64,000 bases of DNA from Acidobacteriota bacterium (GTDB lineage: Bacteria; Acidobacteriota; Blastocatellia; Pyrinomonadales; Pyrinomonadaceae). Every line of letters begins with the position of its first letter. The stretch's first letter is position 1. The notes beneath the pieces are model-generated. The model made no database searches. It saw only the letters and a program-made list of their open reading frames with translations, and had not been told where the DNA came from. Shown here in pieces: positions 54,030-63,881 of the stretch. The stretch is taken from NCBI GenBank assembly GCA_003385635.1, contig QQUY01000001.1:248001-312000 (forward strand), read 5' to 3'. The position numbers and the translations under genes are program-made.

Positions 54030-54485
54030 TTAGAGCTTCCTTGCGTGAGTGGCGTTCATCAGCGTGGAGCGCATAGGAAAATGGAAAATCATTCCGGCCA
54101 ACGCGAGTGCAATGAATGCAAAAAAGTACTGGTAGTTGAAGACAAATGCCGAAAGAACGCCGAGAAGCGACGCGCCTTCGCAAAGTGCCATCGCGATGAT
54201 CAGCCCGGTCTTCACGAGCTCCGGGTCCTGTGCGTCTACTGATCGCTTGTAATAGATCGACTTTAAGACAAACGACGCGCCGACAAGGGTGATCGCGATG
54301 ATCGCAAAGGCGATGGTCACCGGCGGGTTGTCACCAAGCGCAGGCCCGGGTGGATCGAACGAAAAGAGTTCGCTCTTCGAGAAGTAGATCAGCACGATGA
54401 ACAGGATCTGGGAATTGAACAACCCGATCCACATTATTATCAGCTGCTGATATCTCGCGGGAATGTTTGTGTCGGCTTTTTCCAT
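54030..54485 (-). CDS. small polytopic membrane protein
   Basis: 151 residues with four predicted helices (about 15-36, 57-77, 90-115, 118-140). The region ELVKTGLIIAMALCEGASLLG resembles the helices of small uncharacterised membrane proteins; no family can be named. 2 bp after the ABC transporter stop, probably the same operon. Confidence 0.7.
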   Translation of the reverse strand: MEKADTNIPARYQQLIIMWIGLFNSQILFIVLIYFSKSELFSFDPPGPALGDNPPVTIAFAIIAITLVGASFVLKSIYYKRSVDAQDPELVKTGLIIAMALCEGASLLGVLSAFVFNYQYFFAFIALALAGMIFHFPMRSTLMNATHARKL

Positions 54486-54487
54486 AA

Positions 54488-56248
54488 CTACTCCGTAGCC
54501 TCGATCTCTTCTTCCAGGAGCTGACGCTGATACAGGTCAGCATATTCTCCATTCATAGCGATCAGCTGTTCGTGGTTGCCGCGCTCGATGATCTCACCTT
54601 CGTGCATCACGCAGATAAGGTCCGCGTCCCGGATGGTGGAAATTCTGTGCGAAACGATCACTGTCGTGCGGCCGATTCGAACATCACGCAATCCGTGGAG
54701 TATCTTTTCTTCGGTGAGCGTGTCGACTGCTGAAAGTGAATCGTCGAGGATCAGAATCCTTGGATCTCGCATTACTGCCCTTGCGATCGCGGTCCTTTGC
54801 TTCTGGCCTCCTGACAAAGTGATACCTCTTTCACCCACAAGCTGTTTGTATTTGTTCGGAAACTCCTTGATATCCCCGGCAAGTCCTGCCACCGCGGCGG
54901 CCTTCTCAACCGTCAGCCGGGACTTTCCATTCTGCGGAGCGTCCAGTTCGTTTACCCCGAAAGCAATGTTTGACTCGATAGTGTTCGAGAAGAGAAAAGT
55001 TTCCTGCTGTACAAAGCCTATCGCCTCGCGAAGCTGCTTCAATGGAAAGCGCCTTACCGGAATATCGTCCACAAGAACGGTGCCTTCGGGCGCTTCAAGG
55101 ATCCTGGGAATTAGGCTCACCAGGGTCGACTTTCCGCTTCCTGTTTTTCCTACCAGCGCGACCGTTTTTCCTGCCTCGATAACGAGATCGATTCCGCTGA
55201 GCGTCGGTTCATCTTCGTACGCAAAATTCAGGTTCCGGAATTCAATCCGGCCCTTTATCTTCGGCTGTGCGCGAACGTCTTCAGCATCGCTGATCGTCGG
55301 TTCCGTCTCAAGAATCGCGTTGAACCGCTTCAGACTGGCAGTGCCGCGCTGATAAAGATTCACGACGTAACCGAGCGCTATCAGATACCAGATCATCCTC
55401 TGCAGGTAAAGGATGAAAGAGGAGAACTCGCCGGCCGTTATCTCACCGTTGACCGCCATTGGGACACCGACCGCGATGATGATCACAAAACTGAGACCTA
55501 TGAAGAAGAACAACAACGGCCGCATCGCCGCCGCGAATTTCACAAGATTCACGTTCTTGTCGGCGTACTCGGTGTTCAGCTTCTGGAACTCGCCGATCTC
55601 CGAATCCTCCTGAGCATAGGCGCGTATCACACGCGCTCCGTTCAGGTTTTCCTGGGCGCGGGCGGTGATGCCGGAGAAGAACTCCTGAATCTTCTCGAAC
55701 CGTACGTGGATCTGCTGACCGAGAAACTTCACGGTCAGAGAGACAAAAGGAAGCGGGATCAGCAGGAACAACGTCAGCTTGACCGAGATGCTGAACATTA
55801 TCGGCAAGACGACCGCCAGCGCGAAGATCGCCTGGAACGAGTAGAGGATCATAGGGCCGACTATCTGCCTGACGGCTCCCAGATCGTTGGTCGCCCGCGC
55901 CATCAGATCTCCGACGCGCGTGTTCGTGAAGTATTCGAGAGGCTGGTCGACAAGCGCGTCGTAGAAATCGCGCCGCATATCGTATTCGATATCGCGCGAG
56001 GCATTGATCAGAAGCCGCCTTTGCCAGAAAAGGAACAGCGAGCCGACCGCGCTGACGCCGAGGATCACAAGCGGATAATAGAAGACCTTGTCCCAGGTGA
56101 TCTCCTTGCTAAGTTCATCGATTGCGACGCCGACGAGGTACGGGACGAACAAGTTGAAGATCATCCCGAACAGGATGCACAGCACGCCGAAGACCACGCG
56201 CCCGCGGTATGGTCGGAAGTATCTCGCAAATTTTCTGAGCTCTTCCAT
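54488..56248 (-). CDS. ABC exporter, fused permease-ATPase (MsbA/MdlB type)
   Basis: 586 residues: six membrane helices in the first 320 residues, then the nucleotide-binding domain with Walker [12 protein letters not shown], a Q-loop ([14 protein letters not shown]), signature LSGGQKQR, Walker [14 protein letters not shown], and the H-loop VIVSHRIST. Works as a homodimer or heterodimer to export lipids, drugs or peptides; nothing fixes the substrate. Directly after a lipoprotein gene (adjacent stop and start), which may be a partner. Confidence 0.93.
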   Translation of the reverse strand: MEELRKFARYFRPYRGRVVFGVLCILFGMIFNLFVPYLVGVAIDELSKEITWDKVFYYPLVILGVSAVGSLFLFWQRRLLINASRDIEYDMRRDFYDALVDQPLEYFTNTRVGDLMARATNDLGAVRQIVGPMILYSFQAIFALAVVLPIMFSISVKLTLFLLIPLPFVSLTVKFLGQQIHVRFEKIQEFFSGITARAQENLNGARVIRAYAQEDSEIGEFQKLNTEYADKNVNLVKFAAAMRPLLFFFIGLSFVIIIAVGVPMAVNGEITAGEFSSFILYLQRMIWYLIALGYVVNLYQRGTASLKRFNAILETEPTISDAEDVRAQPKIKGRIEFRNLNFAYEDEPTLSGIDLVIEAGKTVALVGKTGSGKSTLVSLIPRILEAPEGTVLVDDIPVRRFPLKQLREAIGFVQQETFLFSNTIESNIAFGVNELDAPQNGKSRLTVEKAAAVAGLAGDIKEFPNKYKQLVGERGITLSGGQKQRTAIARAVMRDPRILILDDSLSAVDTLTEEKILHGLRDVRIGRTTVIVSHRISTIRDADLICVMHEGEIIERGNHEQLIAMNGEYADLYQRQLLEEEIEATE

Positions 56249-56932
56249 CTAGTTCGCGTTATCTGGCTGTTCCGTGAACCCTTCAGGCACCGTAAACAAA
56301 TTGTCGTCGGGAGTGTCTTTCCACTCCGAGACTTCGTATTTGAAGGTCAGATCTCGTGCGCCTTCCCTCACCGAGTAAATTTCACTGCCGACAGGGAACT
56401 TCAGGTTCTCGTCGTAAAGAACAAAGATCTCCGACGCCTCCAGATTCTCCGGCGAGACCCTGAATCGAGTGATTCCGTTCTCGGTGCCGAGCTTCTCGTA
56501 CTTCGTACCCGGGGTCACCGTCATCCAGCCTCTCGTCAACTGTTCCGCAAGATCGTCGCCGCTCGGACCGCCGGCGCGCTCCCTTATCGACCTCTCCCGC
56601 ATATTCAGAATGAACTTTTTATCCGAATGGTCGATCAGCCGAAGTTCCTTGTCAGTACCCGGACCAATAACGACGGCCACATCGGTTCCGCGCTTTGCTA
56701 TGACATACTCCCTTACCAAAGCTTCGCCATCTTCCCCAAAAGCGGTCACTGTGATGTTTGCTTGATAGCGGTCGGGTTCTTTTGTTAAAAAGGGGATGTT
56801 AGACGCTTTCTGCGGCACTGCAGAACCATTTTCGGAATCGCCGCCAGGCGGATCCCAGAGGCCGCAGGATTGGGCGGCGAAAGCGAGCGTCAGAACCGCG
56901 CAAGCCGTTAAAACATTGGAAAGTGCTCTCAT
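56249..56932 (-). CDS. putative lipoprotein
   Basis: 227 residues with an N-terminal hydrophobic signal ending LAFAAQSC, a plausible lipobox cysteine at residue 23. The mature part is beta-rich, with the look of outer-membrane lipoprotein carriers (RYQANITVTAFGEDGEALVREYVIAKRG; RFRVSPENLEASEIFVLYDE). Function unknown. Its stop abuts the start of the ABC exporter, so they are probably co-translated. Confidence 0.72.
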   Translation of the reverse strand: MRALSNVLTACAVLTLAFAAQSCGLWDPPGGDSENGSAVPQKASNIPFLTKEPDRYQANITVTAFGEDGEALVREYVIAKRGTDVAVVIGPGTDKELRLIDHSDKKFILNMRERSIRERAGGPSGDDLAEQLTRGWMTVTPGTKYEKLGTENGITRFRVSPENLEASEIFVLYDENLKFPVGSEIYSVREGARDLTFKYEVSEWKDTPDDNLFTVPEGFTEQPDNAN

Positions 56933-56988
56933 CGGCGAAGGGTGATTCTAACACACGGCCCGGAGCGCATAAATCGTCCTCACGACCA

Positions 56989-57747
56989 ATGAAACAGGAC
57001 ATTCGAAAGCTGCAAAACCGGTACCTTGTGCGCGGCCTCTGTGTGCTTCCGTTTACGCCTTTTCTTTATCTTCAGGGCCAGTACACAAGGTTTCGCGTCG
57101 GCCGCCTGCCAGATGCTGAAGGTGAGTCGTCGGGCACATTCGGGAATGGACACAAGACCCTTCGATTACTCGCGATTGGCGAATCGACGGTCGCCGGCGT
57201 CGGGGTCGAAAATATAAAGGATGCTCTTGGAGGCCGGTTTGCGTATCACCTTAGCAAGAAAACAGACGCGACGGTCCAATGGCATTCGATCGGCGTAAGC
57301 GGCATCACGGTGAAACGCACGCTTGAAGAGATCCTCCCCGAAGTCCCGGATGAGAAGTTTGACCTTGTCCTGATCGCACTTGGTGGAAACGACGTTTTTT
57401 CTCTGAACAGCCCGGTGGCATTTCGAAACGGAATGTCTGATCTGATCGATAGGCTTCGAAACAGGAGTCCGGACGCGGGAGTTGTTCTCGCAAACGTGCC
57501 TATGATCCGCGACGCGATCGCGTTGCCGCATCCTCTGAAATACGTCCTCACGCAGCTCGCCAAGATGCAGCATTTCAATTCGATAGATTTCGCTTCGAAT
57601 ATGGAGAACGTTTATTACTACGACGAGGTAAAACGCGTCGGCGACGATTTCTTCAGCGACGGAATACATCCTTCGGTTTCCGGCTACGATTCGTGGGCGA
57701 GAGACATGGTCGACTGCTATACGCGCTGGAAGGACCGCGAGTCATAG
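56989..57747 (+). CDS. SGNH/GDSL-family hydrolase
   Basis: 252 residues. Block I LLAIGESTVAGVGVEN holds the nucleophile serine; block III is LIALGGNDVF; the end has DDFFSDGIHPSVSGY with the D-x-x-H catalytic pair. The leader has a short hydrophobic stretch (LVRGLCVLPFTPFLYL) that could be a membrane anchor. Esterase or lipase-type activity is likely. Divergent from the lipoprotein gene; 34 bp before the next gene. Confidence 0.87.
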   Translation: MKQDIRKLQNRYLVRGLCVLPFTPFLYLQGQYTRFRVGRLPDAEGESSGTFGNGHKTLRLLAIGESTVAGVGVENIKDALGGRFAYHLSKKTDATVQWHSIGVSGITVKRTLEEILPEVPDEKFDLVLIALGGNDVFSLNSPVAFRNGMSDLIDRLRNRSPDAGVVLANVPMIRDAIALPHPLKYVLTQLAKMQHFNSIDFASNMENVYYYDEVKRVGDDFFSDGIHPSVSGYDSWARDMVDCYTRWKDRES

Positions 57748-57781
57748 ACCCGTGAAACACAACTGACCGCCTCTTGAGACC

Positions 57782-59251
57782 ATGAACGGACCTCACCTCC
57801 AGTTCAGGGAATTCCTTGATTCACACGAAGAATGGATCGCCGTACACCGCGACGGCTCGATCTTCGCACTTCGCTCGCACGAGATGGAGTTTGAAGATAG
57901 CGGGCATGGCGCGCTATTCGGTTTCCTCGATCGAAAGGGTTACGTCACCTGGCGCCTCGAGGCGGTTGAGATCGAAGAGCGTCGGGCCGTTCTCGATCTG
58001 AGTCGAAGATTCGGTTCAGTTTCGGAAACGCTCGAGTTGATCCCACGCGCCGCCGCCGAAGAACTCGGAGCGGATGTCAGGGAAGCGAGGCTCGCCGCCG
58101 CGAACGAAATAGGCGATGCCGTAAAACGCGCTTTCGGCGGAATGAAACTGAAACGGGTCGTGATGAACCGCCCGAATGCGCGGTTCGCGAGAATTATCCT
58201 CGATGGCGGCGGACTCGGCGAGAACGGGATACTCGCCGATGTTTCAGGAACAGGCACACCAGAAAGGCTGATCACAGCGGCTGTCCTGTGGAAGAACAGG
58301 ATCGACAAAAGCCGAAGCAGCACGATCCCGAAGATCTGGATACTCGCCCGCCGAGGAAAACTAGCCGCAACAAAACGCCTTCACGCTTGCCTTTTCGCTC
58401 CCTTTCGAAAATCGATCGGAATTCTTGCAACAGGAAGCAGAGACGGCAATGGATCGTTCGAGATCAAGCCAGCCGGGGGGATGAGGTTTGAAAAGCTCTG
58501 GAATGGGCCGGCGCCGGGACTTGGCGAATCGAAGCGGATGGATCACACGTCGGATTCGCGCCGTATTGCGGAACTCGACCCTTTAAGCGTCGATCATCTC
58601 TTTGCAAAGAACGGTATCACGCTCCGCTACAAAGGTTTATCGTTTGCGAGGTTCAGGGAACTGCACGGATACGATAGATGCTGGTTCGGCGTGGAAAAAG
58701 ATCGTGAGCTGCTTGGTGAAGAGAATTTGCACGAGCTGGAGAACCTGTTCGGTTCGCTCAGAGAGTACAGGCGTCACGATTCGCCAAACAAACAGCACCT
58801 TTACTATCAGGCTGCGCCGGAGGCATGGCTCGAATCGATCCTCAGAAAAGACGTCAAAAAGCTAGACCGCAATCTTGTGCTTTCACCGGTATACAACCAG
58901 TTCCGGACATCGAGGGACAGGATAGATCTGCTCGCGCTTTCCGAAACGGGAAGGCTTGTGATCATCGAACTGAAGGTCTCTAACGACACGTCGATGGTCT
59001 TTCAAGCGGTCGATTATTGGAGGAGGATCGAGCATCAGCGCCGAAACGGTGTGCTTTCATCGGCGGGACTCTTTGGAGAAAGAAAGATCGAGGATGTGCC
59101 GGCAATGATCTATCTCGCTGCGCCGGCGCTGTGTTTCGGAAGCGATGTCGATAGCCTCGTAAATGCGGTGCGAAAGGATATCCGGATCGTCAGGTTCGAA
59201 CTGAATGAGGATTGGCGGAGAGAGGTAAAGGTTGTGAAGGTCAGTTCGTAG
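57782..59251 (+). CDS. protein with C-terminal PD-(D/E)XK nuclease-like domain
   Basis: 489 residues. The last ~150 residues carry a PD-(D/E)XK pattern: D382 in RDRIDLLALSETG and E396-L-K398 in VIIELKVSND, then a Q in FQAVDYWRRIEHQR, as in RecB-like or DUF91 nucleases. The first ~300 residues are mixed alpha/beta with a middle RRYRYRHDSPNKQ-type basic region and no family I recognise. Possibly a DNA-binding or repair nuclease, or a defence nuclease; the context (SGNH hydrolase upstream, repeats downstream) does not decide. Confidence 0.7.
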   Translation: MNGPHLQFREFLDSHEEWIAVHRDGSIFALRSHEMEFEDSGHGALFGFLDRKGYVTWRLEAVEIEERRAVLDLSRRFGSVSETLELIPRAAAEELGADVREARLAAANEIGDAVKRAFGGMKLKRVVMNRPNARFARIILDGGGLGENGILADVSGTGTPERLITAAVLWKNRIDKSRSSTIPKIWILARRGKLAATKRLHACLFAPFRKSIGILATGSRDGNGSFEIKPAGGMRFEKLWNGPAPGLGESKRMDHTSDSRRIAELDPLSVDHLFAKNGITLRYKGLSFARFRELHGYDRCWFGVEKDRELLGEENLHELENLFGSLREYRRHDSPNKQHLYYQAAPEAWLESILRKDVKKLDRNLVLSPVYNQFRTSRDRIDLLALSETGRLVIIELKVSNDTSMVFQAVDYWRRIEHQRRNGVLSSAGLFGERKIEDVPAMIYLAAPALCFGSDVDSLVNAVRKDIRIVRFELNEDWRREVKVVKVSS

Positions 59252-59490
59252 TTTCTAGTTCCAGGTTCCATGTTCAGGGCGCTGCGCGATTACAGAATCA
59301 GCCTTCGGCTGAATATCAAATTTCAGAATCGTGCTTCGCACGAATTTCAAATTCCAAAGTCGGGCTTCGCCCGAATTCCAAATTCCAGATTTCAAATTTC
59401 AAAAGGGAGCGGTATCTTCTTTCTGACACCTGACACCTGACACCTGACACCTGACACCTGACACCTGACACCTGACACCTGACACCTGAC
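59252..59490. repeat. palindromes and 7-bp tandem array (TGACACC)
   Basis: 59290-59375: three small palindromes with TTC loops (CAGCCTTCGGCTG, CGTGCTTCGCACG, CGGGCTTCGCCCG), each followed by AATTTCAAATT-like sequence. 59424-59490: about nine and a half exact copies of the 7-bp unit TGACACC, running right up to the stop of the response regulator gene on the other strand. No gene. Confidence 0.88.
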
Positions 59491-60191
59491 TACTTATTAA
59501 ACCGGTATCCCACCCCTCTCACGGTTTCCAGGACCAATGGATCGGACGGGTCATCTTCAATATGCCTTCTCAGCCTGACGATAAAGTTATCTATCGCTCG
59601 CGTGTCAGTATCCTCGTGCAGGTCCCAGACCTCTTCTAGGATCTCCTTTCTTGATACGGCATTTCCCGCGTTGTCGGCTAGGTGCTTGAGCAGCTTTGCC
59701 TCCATCAGTGTAAGACGTGTGATCTCTCCGTCGTCGTCGAGCTCCAGATTCGTGAAATCGATCTTCTTGCCATTTATCACAAGCAGATCGTCTCCCTCAG
59801 ACGGTTTCGGATCTGACTGCCAGGTCGAGCGTCGAAGCAGACCGCGGAGCCGCGCTAGAAAGATCTCCAGGTCGAACGGTTTCGGTACGTAGTCATCAGT
59901 TCCGGCCTCAAAGCCCTTGAGAACGTCTTCGGGTCTGCCGCGTGCCGTCAGCATCAGGATCGGCGTGAAGTCACCTTTCGAGCGAAGCTTTTTTGCTACC
60001 TCAAAACCGTCGATTCCGGGCAGCATGATGTCGAGAACGATCACGTCGAACGAAGAGTCCCGGGACATTAGGATCGCAAGCGCATCTTCTCCGTTCTCGA
60101 CGATCTCCGATTCGAATCCCTCGGCGTCGAGGTTGAACGCGAGGCCTTCAGCGATGTGCTTTTCGTCCTCGACGATAAGTACTCTTTGCAT
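59490..60191 (-). CDS. OmpR/PhoB-family response regulator
   Basis: 233 residues: a receiver with phospho-acceptor D54 (VIVLDIMLPG) and acid pocket V7-E-D-E, then an OmpR-type winged helix (TRLTLMEAKLLKHLADNAGN; RAIDNFIVRLRRHIEDD) ending VRGVGYRFNK. No histidine kinase is adjacent; the upstream gene is a Ser/Thr kinase only 6 bp away, so they are one transcript. Its output may be set by an unlinked histidine kinase or by Ser/Thr phosphorylation. Confidence 0.95.
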   Translation of the reverse strand: MQRVLIVEDEKHIAEGLAFNLDAEGFESEIVENGEDALAILMSRDSSFDVIVLDIMLPGIDGFEVAKKLRSKGDFTPILMLTARGRPEDVLKGFEAGTDDYVPKPFDLEIFLARLRGLLRRSTWQSDPKPSEGDDLLVINGKKIDFTNLELDDDGEITRLTLMEAKLLKHLADNAGNAVSRKEILEEVWDLHEDTDTRAIDNFIVRLRRHIEDDPSDPLVLETVRGVGYRFNK

Positions 60192-60197
60192 AGATAT

Positions 60198-63056
60198 TTA
60201 GCGGCCGGAAGGGATCTGCCTTTGCAATTCGGACGTCCAGTTCAGCACAATATTCATTTTCTTGGGCATTGTCCCGCCTTCGTTCTTGACCATCACGAAC
60301 CTGGTACCGTCCGAATTCGAATCGAATCCGGTCAGGTAATCGCCCTCGAACAATGCAGTCGGTCTTTCTGCGGTATTTCCCGAGCCGATAACAGAAGACA
60401 TCATCCGTTTGCCGCTGCGGTATAGGAGTTCGTTTCCGGACCCTCCCCAGACGGGATAGATCCCGCCCGCGGTGGAAACCAGAGTGCGATCGGAAGCTGA
60501 GTTCTCGCTCCACTGGATCACATAGATCTCTACTTTTCCGGACTCGTTCGAAAAATAGGCTAGCTTGCTGCCGTCAGGCGAGAATCGCGGAGAGTCCTCC
60601 TTGAACTCCGTATCAACCACTTGACGGATCGACCGGTCTTGCAGGGAAAGCACCGCGATATCGGAAGCGCCGGGCTTTGGCATTGATGCAAGAGCTACCA
60701 AAGGTTGCGTCGGATGAGATGAATAAGGAAGCAGCTTTGCTTCGCCCGAATAAAGCTGTTCAGGCTCGTCGGAACCGTCGGCGGATCTCCTGTAGATCCT
60801 CCAGTCCGAATCGCTTCTAGTCGCCCAGAGCACTGAGCTGCCGTCGGCGCTCCAAACGGGAGACTGGCTGCTTCCGTCAAAGGTCAATCTAAGGCTTCTT
60901 CCGGTCTCGGGTTCAAAGATCCAGACGTCGCCTGAGAGTTCGACTGCGATCTTCAAACCGTCGGGCGAGAATTTCGGCGATCGAAAATCCCCTCTTTGCT
61001 GGACAGCCGTCTGAGCGCCGCCTGACCTACCAACTATCATCAATTGATTCTCGCCCATCGAGGCTTCGGGAAGGTAGGCGAGCGTACCGTTCTCGGCTAC
61101 ACGGAAGTTTGGAATCGCAAAAGCGCCGTCGATGACCGGCACCGGCGAACCGTCGATCCGTGCCGTAGCAGGATCAAATCTCACGGCGAAAAGACGGCCG
61201 GCGTTCGAATAAAGAAGATGACCAGTTTTAACGTAGCGGGCAAGCGAGATGCCTCCGTGAGCCGAAACTTCTCCGTCCAAACCTTCTATAACCGTTATCT
61301 CCTTTGTTCCGACATCAACGACAGCGAATTTGGCTGTGTCACGCCCGACCTTTGAGAAAAGAACGCGCGTACCGGCCGGCAGAAGCTTTGGCGCGCGATG
61401 GCTCTTGTCAGCCGGATCGTCGGCGATGTCCGTCAGCCTCTCGGGCACCCCGCCTTCTGCTGACACCCTGAAAACACCCTTTTCATCTGAGGCGTAAATG
61501 AATCCGTCAAGGCCCCAATGGCCGTACGAGCCATCTTCGCAATCCGTGCAGATCGTCCGCGCCTCGCCGCCTTCGATCGGCACGCGCTTGATCGAACCGT
61601 CATCCAGAAAATATGCGATCGATCTTGAATCGGGTGAAAAGAAGGGAAAATGCGCATCGTCCGTACCCGGTACAGGCGTCATTTCGAATCTCTCCAGTGA
61701 CCGGACGAACAAGTTTCTTACCCCGTTCGAACGCGTTGCAAAGACCAGGAGCTTACCGTCGCGTGACAAGTCAGCTTCGAACAGGCGTATTTGCTGGTCA
61801 ATAGGCGGGTCGACCGAGAATCTCACCGGAGTGTCATTTACGGCTTCGCCTCCGTAATACCAGAGCACTCCGAACAATCCCGCGGCAACAAGAAACAACA
61901 GTGCAAATGCCGCGAGCAGGGCCTCCCGGAAACGAGAAGGGTGCCCGAATTTCATCCTCGGAGCGCCCCGTGACAACGAAGCACCGGACATTACCGCGGA
62001 CTGGATCTCTTCAAGGATCACCCTTACTTCATTCATCGACTGGTAGCGATGACGAGGCTCCCTGTTCAGGCATTTCATTATCAACCGAGAGAGAAGCTGC
62101 GGGACTCTCGGGTTGATCTCGTTAACGTCCCGGGGTTCGGTCGTAAGAAGTTTGCTGACGACGGCGGCATAGTTATCACCCTCAAACGGCTTCCTGCCCG
62201 TGACCGCTTCATACATCACAATGCCGAAACTGAAGATGTCAGTGCGACGATCGATCTGGCTTCCTTCCGCCTGTTCCGGTGACATGTACGACGGAGTACC
62301 AAGCACCTGGCCGGTCTTTGTGAGATCGAGAGTCGAGGTGTTTTCGGCAATGTCCGCTTTTTCAAACCGGGCGAGTCCGAAATCCAGTATTTTCGGAACT
62401 CCCGCCTCAGTGAGCATTATGTTTCCCGGTTTTATGTCACGGTGGATCACCCCCTTGTGGTGTGCGACAGACAGAGCGTCTGCGAGCGGGACAAAAAGCT
62501 CAAGGAAAGTTCGAATATCAAGGCCGTCGGAAGGGATCGATTCGCCGAGCGGTCTGCCCTCGACATACTCCATCGTAATAAAGATCCTGTGCTCTTCGGT
62601 CTCCTCCACCGAATAGACCGTCGCGACGTTGGGATGATTGATGTTTGCGGCCGCCTTGGCCTCGGTCTGAAACCTTCTGAAATAGTTTCCTGCGGAAGAA
62701 AGTACAGGAGGCAGGGTCTTTAGTGCGACAAGCCTGTTTAGCCTGGGGTCTTTGGCGAGATAGACTTTGCCCATTCCCCCTTTTCCAAGGACCGAGACGA
62801 CCTCGTACTGCCCGATCTTTTCACCGGGTTCTGATTCGCCCATTCCGTCATTTAGAAGATGATCGACGTCGCCCGCCACATTGCCGGTCATGAAGTTTCC
62901 GGCCTGGTCGTTCGCAGCCAAAAGGGTTTCGACCTGATCGCGCAGTGAGGCATCTTCCCGGCAGGCGTCATCAAGAAACTTCTCCCGCTCACCAGTATCC
63001 AGTTCCAATGCTGACTGGAACACCTGGTTCACAAGCTGCCATCGTTCGGGGTTCAT
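60198..63056 (-). CDS. transmembrane Ser/Thr protein kinase with beta-propeller sensor
   Basis: 952 residues. After a ~85-residue helical leader, the kinase domain (about 84-350) has the glycine loop GKGGMGKVYLAKD, K113 (ALKTLPP), HRDIKPGN with D207, and DFG at 225-227: a complete active kinase. A membrane helix (378-401) leads to an outside part of WD40/TolB-like PD40 repeats (RVLFATRSNGVRNLFVRSL; FSPDSRSIAYFLDDGSIKRV) that would sense a ligand. Next to an ECF sigma factor, in the arrangement known for kinase-linked sigma families. Confidence 0.95.
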   Translation of the reverse strand: MNPERWQLVNQVFQSALELDTGEREKFLDDACREDASLRDQVETLLAANDQAGNFMTGNVAGDVDHLLNDGMGESEPGEKIGQYEVVSVLGKGGMGKVYLAKDPRLNRLVALKTLPPVLSSAGNYFRRFQTEAKAAANINHPNVATVYSVEETEEHRIFITMEYVEGRPLGESIPSDGLDIRTFLELFVPLADALSVAHHKGVIHRDIKPGNIMLTEAGVPKILDFGLARFEKADIAENTSTLDLTKTGQVLGTPSYMSPEQAEGSQIDRRTDIFSFGIVMYEAVTGRKPFEGDNYAAVVSKLLTTEPRDVNEINPRVPQLLSRLIMKCLNREPRHRYQSMNEVRVILEEIQSAVMSGASLSRGAPRMKFGHPSRFREALLAAFALLFLVAAGLFGVLWYYGGEAVNDTPVRFSVDPPIDQQIRLFEADLSRDGKLLVFATRSNGVRNLFVRSLERFEMTPVPGTDDAHFPFFSPDSRSIAYFLDDGSIKRVPIEGGEARTICTDCEDGSYGHWGLDGFIYASDEKGVFRVSAEGGVPERLTDIADDPADKSHRAPKLLPAGTRVLFSKVGRDTAKFAVVDVGTKEITVIEGLDGEVSAHGGISLARYVKTGHLLYSNAGRLFAVRFDPATARIDGSPVPVIDGAFAIPNFRVAENGTLAYLPEASMGENQLMIVGRSGGAQTAVQQRGDFRSPKFSPDGLKIAVELSGDVWIFEPETGRSLRLTFDGSSQSPVWSADGSSVLWATRSDSDWRIYRRSADGSDEPEQLYSGEAKLLPYSSHPTQPLVALASMPKPGASDIAVLSLQDRSIRQVVDTEFKEDSPRFSPDGSKLAYFSNESGKVEIYVIQWSENSASDRTLVSTAGGIYPVWGGSGNELLYRSGKRMMSSVIGSGNTAERPTALFEGDYLTGFDSNSDGTRFVMVKNEGGTMPKKMNIVLNWTSELQRQIPSGR

Positions 63057-63114
63057 CAGGCCGTGTTCTCTTTCTCGAAATACGGGACCGCGGAGGGAGC
63101 CGGTTTAACGGCTG

Positions 63115-63684
63115 TCAGTCCTGCTTTAACTCCCGGAAGAGCCAGGCGCGCGCGACGCTCCAGTCCCGGCGAACGGTCCTTGAAGAGACTTCTAGGACCT
63201 CGGCGATTTCGTCTTCCGTCAGTCCGCCAAAATACTTCAACTCAACGATACGCCCCTGACGGTCATCGAGTTCGGTCAGCCGCGAAAGCGCCTCGTCCAA
63301 TGCAAGAAGGTCCGCCTCTTTTCTCTCGGCAACCGGCATTTCCTCGTCAAAGGTAACCTTATGGTCGCCGCCGCCCCGCTTCTGAGCGTTCTTGGCACGC
63401 GCAAAGTCAACCAGGATCCGCCGCATAAGCCTCGCTGACATGGCGAAAAAATGGTTCCTGTCCTGCCACCTGATGCGGCTCGAATCGATGAGCCGCATAT
63501 AGGCTTCGTTCACCAACGCGGTTGTCTGCAAGGTGTGGTCCGAACGCTGGCGTCGCATGTAAGCGTGGGCAAGCCTCCGGAGCTCGCTGTAGACGTATGG
63601 CATCAGCTTGTCCAAGGCATCCTTGTCGCCCTGTCCCCAGGCCACAAGCAACTGGGTGATCTCTTCTTGTGGTTCGCTGCTCAT
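63115..63684 (-). CDS. ECF sigma factor, Sig-70_X6 type
   Basis: 189 residues with the Sig-70_X6 hallmarks: ITQLLVAWGQGDKDALDKLMPYVYSELRRLA, RMRRQRSDHTLQTTALVNEAYMRL-like stretch, FARAKNAQKRGGG and region 4 GLTEDEIAEVLEVSSRTVRR. No anti-sigma gene is nearby; in this family an adjacent Ser/Thr kinase, here 58 bp downstream, is thought to control activity by phosphorylation. First gene of a three-gene operon. Confidence 0.92.
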   Translation of the reverse strand: MSSEPQEEITQLLVAWGQGDKDALDKLMPYVYSELRRLAHAYMRRQRSDHTLQTTALVNEAYMRLIDSSRIRWQDRNHFFAMSARLMRRILVDFARAKNAQKRGGGDHKVTFDEEMPVAERKEADLLALDEALSRLTELDDRQGRIVELKYFGGLTEDEIAEVLEVSSRTVRRDWSVARAWLFRELKQD

Positions 63685-63881
63685 CTACCTCGCGAAGTCA
63701 CTGATTGTCGTCTGTTAAGTCTTTGTTCGGGCGACAGTTTACCACACAGCCCCTGCACCGTGGTTCGGCTTTCTCATTGACGATGACCGCTTTCAGCACC
63801 GGTTTGCGTCTTCGAGGTCGGTACAAGAGGGAACCATTTCCTTTCGGACCAAAAATTCATACCAGAAAAGGAGCACTAATA

